From NCBI GenBank assembly GCA_024645065.1, contig JAHEGP010000015.1, positions 1 to 22,440 of the forward strand: a stretch of 22,440 nt of DNA, read 5' to 3'. Both the position numbers and the translations under genes were made by a program. Origin of the DNA: Cellvibrionales bacterium. Its GTDB lineage: Bacteria; Pseudomonadota; Gammaproteobacteria; Pseudomonadales; JAHEGP01. The notes beneath the pieces were generated by a model. That model saw nothing but the letters and a program-made list of their open reading frames with translations. It searched no databases and was not told the DNA's origin. Shown here in pieces: positions 8,443 to 14,958 of this stretch. Positions within the stretch are counted from its first letter, which is position 1. Each line of letters begins with the position of its first letter.

Positions 8443-10344
8443 ATGTCCTACCAGCAAGAGTACCAGCGCTCGATTGACCATCCGGAAGATTTCTGGCGCG
8501 ACAAGGCTAGCACTTTAGCCTGGTTCAAGCAGCCCCAAACCATATTGGCAAACGATGACAACGGCATCGCGCGTTGGTTTGTCGATGGCGAATTGAACAC
8601 CTGTTTTCTGGCGCTGGATACCCATATTGAAAACGGCCGTGGCGACCAGCTGGCCCTGATCTACGATTCTCCAGTCACCGATAGCAAGCGGCAATATACC
8701 TACCGGGAGCTGCGCGATGAGGTTGCGCTGTTCGCGGGAGCCCTGGCGAAGCTGGGAGTGGCAAAGGGCGACCGGGTGCTGGTTTACATGCCAATGGTGC
8801 CGGAAGCGGCGATTGCCATGCTGGCCTGCGCTCGCCTGGGCGCTGTTCACTCGGTGGTTTTCGGCGGCTTTGCCCCCGGAGAGCTCAAGGTGCGCATCGA
8901 TGACGCGGAACCCAAGGTGGTGGTGTCTGCGTCATGCGGGATAGAGGTTCAGCGGGTCATTCCCTACAAACCGATGCTGGATGCGGCGATCGACTTGGCC
9001 GAGCATAAGCCGGGCAATTGCATTATCCTGCAGCGCGAGCAGGTGCAGGCCGAATTGGAGCCAGGCAGGGATCTGGAATGGCAGCAGGCGCTCGAAGGTG
9101 TCGAACCAGCGGACTGTGTGCCCGTACTGGCTACCGATCCGCTTTACATCCTCTACACCTCCGGCACCACCGGGGCGCCCAAGGGGATCGTCCGGGACAA
9201 CGGTGGCCACGCGGTGGCACTCAAGTACTCGATGAAAGCTATTTACGATATCAACCCGGGTGAGGTTTTCTGGGCAGCCTCTGACGTGGGCTGGGTTGTG
9301 GGGCACAGCTACATTGTCTACGCGCCGTTGCTTGCTGGTTGTACCAGTATTTTTTACGAGGGCAAACCGGTGAAAACTCCCGATGCCGGCGCTTTCTGGC
9401 GGGTCATCTCCGACTACAAGGTCAAGGCTGTTTTCTCGGCGCCAACGGCCTTCCGCGCGATCAAAAAGGAAGACCCGGAAGGTGAGATGGTGCGTAAGTA
9501 CGACCTTTCCTGCCTGAAAACCCTGTTCCTGGCGGGTGAGAGACTGGACCCCCCTACCTACGAGTGGTTGCGGGACCTGTTCAAACTGCCGGTCATTGAC
9601 CATTGGTGGCAGACTGAAACCGGCTGGGCCATCGCCGCTAACCTGACCGGGGTGGAAGCTGTGCCGACCAAGCCCGGTTCAGCGACCTATCCCGTGCCGG
9701 GTTATCATGTTTGCATTCTCGACGAGGAAGGCAATGAGTTGCCCCGCGGTGAACAGGGGGCAATTTCCGTCAAGCTTCCCATGCCCCCCGGCTGCCTGCC
9801 AACGATCTGGCGCGATCACAGCCGCTATGTCAACGGTTACCTCAAACAGTTTCCCGGCTATTACGTCAGTGGTGATGGGGGCTATTTCGATGAGGATGGC
9901 TACCTGTTTGTCATGGGGCGAACCGACGATGTCATCAATGTCGCCGGCCATCGACTCTCCACCGGTGAACTGGAAGAGGTGGTGGGCAGTCATGCCGCCG
10001 TGGCTGAGTGCGCTGTCATCGGTATCAACGATGACCTGAAAGGCCAGATCCCGGTGGCTTTGTTGTGCCTCAAGGATGGTGTTGACAAGGCAGATGCGGA
10101 CATCGAGGCTGAAGTGGTGCAGTTGGTGCGCGATACCACCGGGGCGGTGGCCTGCCTGCGTCAGGCACTGGTGGTGAAACGCCTGCCGAAAACCCGCTCT
10201 GGCAAGATTCTGCGTGCAATCCTGCATAAGATAGCCGATGGTGAGGAATACAAGGCGCCGTCGACGATTGATGATCCGGTGGTGTTACAGGAAGTGACGG
10301 AGCTGATGAGTGCTCGCAAGGTTGGCAGTTTCGCGAAAGGCTAG
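8443..10344 (+). CDS. prpE: Propionyl-CoA synthetase (PrpE type)
   Basis: Acyl-CoA synthetase of the ANL (AMP-binding) superfamily, 633 residues, forming propionyl-CoA (probably also acetyl-CoA) from the acid, ATP and CoA. An N-terminal ACS domain (YQRSIDHPEDFW, ARWFVDGELNTC) closely follows the PrpE layout. The ATP-binding P-loop YTSGTTGAPKG is at 238-248, then ASDVGWVVGHSYIVYAPLL, the WWQTETGW motif, GRTDDVINVAGHRLSTGE, and the catalytic C-terminal lysine K588 in KTRSGKILR. Length and the N-terminal residues fit PrpE better than Acs (about 650). The start has a perfect AAGGAG (8431-8436). No prpB/prpC/prpD/acnD methylcitrate genes are nearby, so it stands alone. PrpE versus a generic short-chain acyl-CoA synthetase is decided by overall similarity and not by a unique residue. 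Confidence 0.88.
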   Translation: MSYQQEYQRSIDHPEDFWRDKASTLAWFKQPQTILANDDNGIARWFVDGELNTCFLALDTHIENGRGDQLALIYDSPVTDSKRQYTYRELRDEVALFAGALAKLGVAKGDRVLVYMPMVPEAAIAMLACARLGAVHSVVFGGFAPGELKVRIDDAEPKVVVSASCGIEVQRVIPYKPMLDAAIDLAEHKPGNCIILQREQVQAELEPGRDLEWQQALEGVEPADCVPVLATDPLYILYTSGTTGAPKGIVRDNGGHAVALKYSMKAIYDINPGEVFWAASDVGWVVGHSYIVYAPLLAGCTSIFYEGKPVKTPDAGAFWRVISDYKVKAVFSAPTAFRAIKKEDPEGEMVRKYDLSCLKTLFLAGERLDPPTYEWLRDLFKLPVIDHWWQTETGWAIAANLTGVEAVPTKPGSATYPVPGYHVCILDEEGNELPRGEQGAISVKLPMPPGCLPTIWRDHSRYVNGYLKQFPGYYVSGDGGYFDEDGYLFVMGRTDDVINVAGHRLSTGELEEVVGSHAAVAECAVIGINDDLKGQIPVALLCLKDGVDKADADIEAEVVQLVRDTTGAVACLRQALVVKRLPKTRSGKILRAILHKIADGEEYKAPSTIDDPVVLQEVTELMSARKVGSFAKG

Positions 10345-10395
10345 CAGGATCGAGCTACCCGGACCTGGCATGAGGCTGGGTTTGGGTGCTTTTAA

Positions 10396-10737
10396 CTAGC
10401 CCGCATAACCGCTGATGAGCGCGTCAATGGTTTCCAGTGCCTCCGGTGAGGCGTCGATGATCTGGTAGCCAGACCAGTGTCGGTCGACGTTTTCCGCACT
10501 GCGACTCCAAAGGCAATCAACCCCAAGATCGATGTGGGTCATCCCGTTGATCGGTTCCGGCAGCTCCAGGGAAAACTGGAAAATGGAATTGGTGCTCATT
10601 TCCTGGTCACTGATAATCATCAGTCCCTCCACAGTAATATTTACCAATTCCCCAATAAAATCCCGGTTCATGGCATTGCGGATCAGGATCGTGGTGTTGA
10701 GTTCCTGGCGCTGGTGTTTCCTGTGGTGCTCTGACAA
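10396..10737 (-). CDS. Single-domain PilZ protein, putative c-di-GMP binder (TTG start)
   Basis: Protein of 113 residues consisting of one PilZ domain. The first c-di-GMP motif RxxxR is present as R6-K-H-Q-R10, and the second (D/N)x(S/T)xxG as N33-I-T-V-E-G38 (a Thr variant of the usual Ser). A hydrophobic beta-barrel pattern follows (IFQFSLELPEPI, DLGVDCLWS, GYQII). This supports binding of the second messenger, but output and partner are unknown. The start is a TTG at 10737-10735; an AGGGG sequence 8 nt upstream supports it, and no upstream ATG is in frame. A -10-like TATACT on the same strand at 10795-10790 may belong to its promoter. It converges with prpE (51 nt between stops), and the porin upstream is closed by its own terminator, so it is probably monocistronic. 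Confidence 0.82.
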   Translation of the reverse strand: MSEHHRKHQRQELNTTILIRNAMNRDFIGELVNITVEGLMIISDQEMSTNSIFQFSLELPEPINGMTHIDLGVDCLWSRSAENVDRHWSGYQIIDASPEALETIDALISGYAG

Positions 10738-10789
10738 TGCTCGATCCCCTGTGCAGCAGTGTAAAGGAGGCGGTTGGTCTACCCGCTAA

Positions 10790-10795
10790 AGTATA
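10790..10795 (-). promoter_or_regulatory. Possible -10 box of the PilZ gene
   Basis: TATACT on the minus strand, about 50 nt upstream of the TTG start. The hexamer 17 nt further upstream (CCACCA) is a poor -35, so the assignment is weak. Confidence 0.22.
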
Positions 10796-10893
10796 GATGC
10801 TGCTTGCAATTGGTGGTGGAATTTGTCGCTGCGCTGAAGCGGTTGGTTTGTGGGAGGGATCTTCGGAGGCGTTTGATTATGCCAGCCGGATAT

Positions 10894-10926
10894 AAAAAAG
10901 CCCGATGCTGTAGCACAGCACCGGGC
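10894..10926 (-). terminator. Rho-independent terminator after the porin gene
   Basis: On the minus strand an 11-bp stem (GCCCGGTGCTG pairing with CAGCATCGGGC, one G-U pair) with loop TGCTA is followed by six T residues. It lies 28 nt beyond the porin stop and separates the porin from the PilZ gene. Confidence 0.92.
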
Positions 10927-10953
10927 AGGGTTGGTTCAGGTATGAGCCCTGTT

Positions 10954-12237
10954 TTAGAACGCCGCCTGCAAGCGCACTGAGAAACCGTGGCCGGAGTCGT
11001 AGGTGGACTGGCCTGGCTCCAAATCCAGGGAATCGGCACGCACCAGGTCGTCGCCGTTGGAAGCGAGCTCTTCGTCCCAGCTGGTGTAGACGTAGTTGGC
11101 ACTAAGCCGCAGGATTTCGCTGGGATACCAGTTGACCCCCAGGGTGGTGATATCGCCCTTGTTGCGATTGGCAGCGTCGATCCCGCTGTCATCCAGGCTG
11201 ACCCCTGCCTGCTTGATGAAAACCTCCCATGCGCCCAAACCTTTGTTGTTGGGCTTGACCTTGTCCCATGTTCCTTTTTTGTAGGGGCGCGACTCACCGG
11301 TAATAAACCAGCCAGCTTGCACATAATAGCCATCGGCAGAGGCGTCTTCACCATCGTCTGCCGCATTGGTGTCGCGTCGATGGTATTCCCCGGCCCCATG
11401 GAATGGCCCCAGTTTACCGGCCAATTCCAGTGCCATGATGCTCTGTGACTCAATCGGGTCGATTCCAATCGCGATGTCATCACTGCTGCGGATGCCCTGG
11501 GTTACGCCAGTGCCGTCAAACGCGTCGTCGGGATCATCGGCGGCATTACGCTGGGTGGCGCCGATGCCCAGGTGAAGCAGGGCGTTGTCGCTGTTGATCG
11601 GGGAGATAAATGCGCGCCCGGTATAGGCCCACTTCTGGGCGCCGGAATCGCTGAACTGGTCGTTGTTGTCGTAAATACCAAATGCGTAGCCCCAGAAATT
11701 ATTGGCACCATGAATACTGATACCCAGGCTGCGGCCTTCAGCGAAGAAATCATTGATAGGCGAGCGCTCAATGGAGGTTACATATTTGGAACTGGTGAGC
11801 TCCTCGAGGCTGAAGGGCTCCTTGTGTTTACCAACAGTGATATTGGCGAAATTGAAGCGCTTCCAGCGGATATACAAATCCTCGGCCGTGCCACCACCGG
11901 AGCCGGAATCGACCAGGTTGAACTGCATCTTGTAGGCCCAGTCCTTGAATACATCGCCCTGGATATAAATACGGGCACGTCGGAAAAACAAATCGGAGCC
12001 GGTGCCACCATCGCCGTTGACAAGATTCATGCTGTCATTGAAAACGTCGGCCTGGACCTGGACCCTGCCGCCAATGCGAAAACTGAAATCACCGCTCTCG
12101 GTGGTTGCTTCAATGCCGCCCTTGGTTTTGATCACGATATCCTCGCCATCGGTAATCACATTTCCCGCCATGGCCTGGGAGCTGATCAGGCCGGCAGTGG
12201 CCAGACCTAGCGCTGTGCGCAGCAAATTATTTTTCAT
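10954..12237 (-). CDS. OprO/OprP-family outer membrane porin
   Basis: Outer-membrane beta-barrel porin of the phosphate-selective porin O and P family (Pfam Porin_O_P), 427 residues. The N terminus is a signal peptide, MKNNLLRTALGLATAGLIS.., with probable cleavage after AMA (about residue 24). The mature part has the family pattern: KTKGGIEATTESGDFSFRIGGRVQVQ, the FFRRARIYIQGDVFKDWAYKMQFN strands, KHKEPFSLEELTSS, FAEGRSLGISIHG, and a C-terminal strand ending in aromatic Phe (VRLQAAF), as needed for BAM insertion. The start at 12237 is preceded by AGGGGA at a good distance; the frame is open upstream to 12393 without meaning. Substrate (phosphate, polyphosphate or another anion) is not shown by the sequence. 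It is divergent from lon, and a terminator follows. Confidence 0.9.
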   Translation of the reverse strand: MKNNLLRTALGLATAGLISSQAMAGNVITDGEDIVIKTKGGIEATTESGDFSFRIGGRVQVQADVFNDSMNLVNGDGGTGSDLFFRRARIYIQGDVFKDWAYKMQFNLVDSGSGGGTAEDLYIRWKRFNFANITVGKHKEPFSLEELTSSKYVTSIERSPINDFFAEGRSLGISIHGANNFWGYAFGIYDNNDQFSDSGAQKWAYTGRAFISPINSDNALLHLGIGATQRNAADDPDDAFDGTGVTQGIRSSDDIAIGIDPIESQSIMALELAGKLGPFHGAGEYHRRDTNAADDGEDASADGYYVQAGWFITGESRPYKKGTWDKVKPNNKGLGAWEVFIKQAGVSLDDSGIDAANRNKGDITTLGVNWYPSEILRLSANYVYTSWDEELASNGDDLVRADSLDLEPGQSTYDSGHGFSVRLQAAF

Positions 12238-12298
12238 AGTGTGTCCCCTAAGTATATACCCGTTAATTAAAAGAGACCGGTCCGCCCCGGTTTGGCCC

Positions 12299-12334
12299 AT
12301 ATTCTGTAGGCCTATTGTTGCATTAGTATGACAT
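12299..12334 (-). promoter_or_regulatory. Possible porin promoter with a Pho-box-like half site
   Basis: On the minus strand an ATGTCATA element (12335-12328; consensus half CTGTCATA) is followed 11 nt later by a poor second half TGCAAC. About 11 nt beyond that is a -10-like GAATAT (12304-12299). The geometry resembles PhoB-activated promoters that lack a -35 box, and the leader to the porin ATG would be about 55 nt. Only the first half site matches well, so this is tentative. Confidence 0.25.
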
Positions 12335-12368
12335 CCAGGCTGTGACCGGCAAAGGGCGCCGAAATACG

Positions 12369-12396
12369 CTTGAATAAGCGTTTCAAGGCCCAACTT
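12369..12396 (+). promoter_or_regulatory. Candidate heat-shock (sigma-32) promoter of lon
   Basis: A perfect -35 CTTGAA (12369-12374) is followed after 13 nt by the -10-like GCCCAACT (12388-12395; consensus CCCCATnT), with the right spacing for RpoH. It overlaps two small inverted repeats (ACGCTT/AAGCGT at 12366-12371 and 12376-12381; CTTGAA/TTCAAG). Initiation would fall near 12403, after the first ATG at 12401, which supports the downstream ATG at 12431 as the lon start. Confidence 0.5.
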
Positions 12397-12430
12397 ATCA
12401 ATGGTAGCAAATAAAACCAGGGAGCAACTA

Positions 12431-14821
12431 ATGAATGACGAAGCAGCGCAAGCGGAACTGCTCGACGGCGCCGATTCGGAAGTGGGCAGCGGGCTGGCCC
12501 TTCCCGATCAGGTGCTGCCCGATGTACTGCACCTCATTCCGGTGATGTCACGGCCCTTCTTTCCCGCCCAGGTGCACCCGGTAGTGGTCGATGCGGATCC
12601 GTGGCAGCGCACCTTGCAGGCGGTCGCGGATAGCGGCGGGCCCCCGCTGGCCGGGCTGGTCTATACGCCGCAGCTGGAAGATTTGGAAAAGGTCGATGAC
12701 TTCCCGGCGGTAGGCTGTGCAGTGCGACTCATCAGTGCTGCGGCCGACGAGGGCAAAATCCAGTTTGTGTGCCAGGGCCTGCAGCGCTTTCGCATTGTGC
12801 AATGGTTGAGCAAGAGCCCGCCCTACCGCGTGCGGGTGGAATATCCCCGCAGCCCGGAGGAAGATTCCGAGCAGCTCAAGGCCTTTGCAATGGCGATAAT
12901 TGCGGCGATTAAGGAGTTGTTGCCACTCAATCCGCTCTACAATGCGGAGCTGCGCCATTACCTGAATCGCTTTAGTCCCAACGACCCATCCCCTCTGACT
13001 GATTTTGCGGCCTCCCTGACCACGGCGCCCGGGGGCGACCTGCAGGATATCCTCGAGACTCTGCCCCTCGAGCGACGGATGGAAAAAGTCCTGTTGCTGT
13101 TAAAGAAGGAGCTCGATGTCGCCCGCCTGCAGAGCAAAATCAGTGAGCAGGTCAACGAAAAAATCAGCAGCCAGCAGCGCGAGTTTTTCCTGCGCGAACA
13201 ACTCAAGGTTATCCAGAAGGAATTGGGCCTGTCCAAGGATGACAAGACCGCAGAGTCCGAGGAGTTTCAGCAGCGCCTCGAGGGAAAAACGGTACCCGAG
13301 GAGGCTCGGCGGCGTATCGAGGAAGAAATGCGCAAGTTCTCGGTGCTCGAAAGCGGGTCGCCCGAATATGCCGTGACCCGCAACTATCTCGATTGGTTGA
13401 CGATATTGCCCTGGGGGGTTCACTCGAAGGACAAGCTGGATTTACAGCACGCCCGCGAAGTGCTGGACGCCCACCACGACGGTCTTGGCGATGTGAAACA
13501 GAGAATCGTCGAATTTCTGGCACTGGGTGCTTTCAAGGGTGAGGTGTCAGGCTCGATCATCCTGTTGGTCGGGCCGCCCGGGGTTGGCAAAACCTCGATA
13601 GGGCGCAGCATTGCCGACGCTTTGGGGCGCAAGTTCTATCGCTTCAGCGTCGGGGGTATGCGCGACGAAGCCGAGATCAAGGGGCACAGGCGCACCTACA
13701 TCGGCGCCATGCCGGGCAAATTTGTGCAGGCGCTCAAGGATGTCGAGGTCAGTAATCCCGTGATCATGCTGGACGAAATCGACAAGATCGGCTCGTCCTA
13801 CCAGGGCGACCCGGCATCGGCATTGCTGGAAGCCCTCGATCCCGAGCAGAACAGTGAATTCCTCGACCACTATCTGGACGTTCGCCTCGATCTTTCCAAT
13901 GCCCTGTTTATTTGCACCGCCAACCAACTCGATAGTATTCCCGGGCCCCTGCTGGACAGGATGGAGACGATCCGCCTGTCCGGCTACATCGCAGAAGAAA
14001 AGCTGGCAATCGCCCGCAATCATCTCTGGCCCCGAATCCTGCAACAGGCGGGCGTCAAGAATAGCCAGTTGAAGATTACTGACGGCGCGCTCAAGCGAAT
14101 CATTGAGGGCTATGCCCGTGAGGCCGGGGTGCGTAATCTGGAGAAACAGCTTCGCAAGATCCTGCGCAAGGCCGTTGTCGAGATTCTGGAGCAGGGAAGC
14201 AAGACCGTGAGTATCGGTGTGAAGAGTGTCGAGCAGTACCTGGGTCCACCGGTATTCACGGCGGACGCGGCTATTGCCGGCGTTGGGGTTGTCACCGGTC
14301 TCGCCTGGACCTCGATGGGAGGCGCCACCCTGCCGATCGAGGCTACCCGGGTGCATACCCTGACCCGGGGCTTCAAACTGACCGGACAGCTGGGCGAGGT
14401 GATGAAGGAGTCAGCAGCAATTGCTTACAGTTATGTTATCGCCAACCTTGAGCGCTACCAGGCTGACAAGGATTTCTTTGACGAGGCCCAGGTGCACTTG
14501 CATGTGCCGGCCGGGGCAACTCCCAAGGATGGCCCCAGCGCCGGTATCACGATGGCTACAGCCCTGCTGTCCCTGGCGCTGCAACGCAAGGTGCCGCGCG
14601 GGCTGGCCATGACCGGAGAGCTGACCTTGACCGGCCAGGTGCTCCCGGTTGGCGGTATTCGCGAAAAGGTGATCGCCGCACGCCGGGCCAGGCTGAAGCA
14701 GCTGGTATTACCCGCTGCCAACGAGCGCGACTACGACGAGTTGCCCGCTTATCTGAAGGATGGACTGGAGGTTGCGTTTGCGGCGCATTACAGCGACGTG
14801 TTCAAGCTTGCCCTGGGGTGA
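12431..14821 (+). CDS. lon: ATP-dependent Lon protease
   Basis: Hexameric AAA+ serine protease that degrades damaged and regulatory proteins in the cytoplasm; 796 residues from the chosen start. An N-terminal LonN substrate-recognition domain (LHLIPVMSRPFFPAQ...) is followed by a coiled linker (SEQVNEKISSQQREFFLREQLKVIQKELG). The AAA+ module has Walker A GPPGVGKT (381-388) and Walker B VIMLDEIDKI. The C-terminal protease domain has the catalytic dyad S703 (PKDGPSAG) and K746 (REKVIAARRA), 43 residues apart as in E. coli. The ATG at 12431 has a strong AGGGAG about 6 nt upstream; the earlier in-frame ATG at 12401 lacks a good site. The RPFFPAQ wording of the N domain resembles the secondary Lon of pseudomonads (AsrA/PA0779 type) more than canonical Lon. 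The usual clpX-lon-hupB context is absent, so this may be a second copy (inference). Confidence 0.95.
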   Translation: MNDEAAQAELLDGADSEVGSGLALPDQVLPDVLHLIPVMSRPFFPAQVHPVVVDADPWQRTLQAVADSGGPPLAGLVYTPQLEDLEKVDDFPAVGCAVRLISAAADEGKIQFVCQGLQRFRIVQWLSKSPPYRVRVEYPRSPEEDSEQLKAFAMAIIAAIKELLPLNPLYNAELRHYLNRFSPNDPSPLTDFAASLTTAPGGDLQDILETLPLERRMEKVLLLLKKELDVARLQSKISEQVNEKISSQQREFFLREQLKVIQKELGLSKDDKTAESEEFQQRLEGKTVPEEARRRIEEEMRKFSVLESGSPEYAVTRNYLDWLTILPWGVHSKDKLDLQHAREVLDAHHDGLGDVKQRIVEFLALGAFKGEVSGSIILLVGPPGVGKTSIGRSIADALGRKFYRFSVGGMRDEAEIKGHRRTYIGAMPGKFVQALKDVEVSNPVIMLDEIDKIGSSYQGDPASALLEALDPEQNSEFLDHYLDVRLDLSNALFICTANQLDSIPGPLLDRMETIRLSGYIAEEKLAIARNHLWPRILQQAGVKNSQLKITDGALKRIIEGYAREAGVRNLEKQLRKILRKAVVEILEQGSKTVSIGVKSVEQYLGPPVFTADAAIAGVGVVTGLAWTSMGGATLPIEATRVHTLTRGFKLTGQLGEVMKESAAIAYSYVIANLERYQADKDFFDEAQVHLHVPAGATPKDGPSAGITMATALLSLALQRKVPRGLAMTGELTLTGQVLPVGGIREKVIAARRARLKQLVLPAANERDYDELPAYLKDGLEVAFAAHYSDVFKLALG

Positions 14822-14958
14822 CTGAGCGAGAGTCAGGGTCGTTGCGGGCATTGTTGTGGGCATTAAGGTGCCTGACCCGGCTGCGATGCTGGCAGCGGAC
14901 GCTTTTACCGCTGTCAACGCAGTGGTAGACTGACAGCCGGGTCACAGCGGGTGATTGC

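Noticed and set aside
10779..11483. 234-codon minus-strand frame overlapping the porin 3' end and its terminator
   Set aside because: It reads a different frame of the porin sequence and runs through the intrinsic terminator; composition (Thr/Ser/Pro-rich) is not protein-like.
12401..12430. Upstream ATG of lon as the start
   Set aside because: No good ribosome site, and a likely heat-shock transcription start lies at or after it; the ATG at 12431 has AGGGAG.
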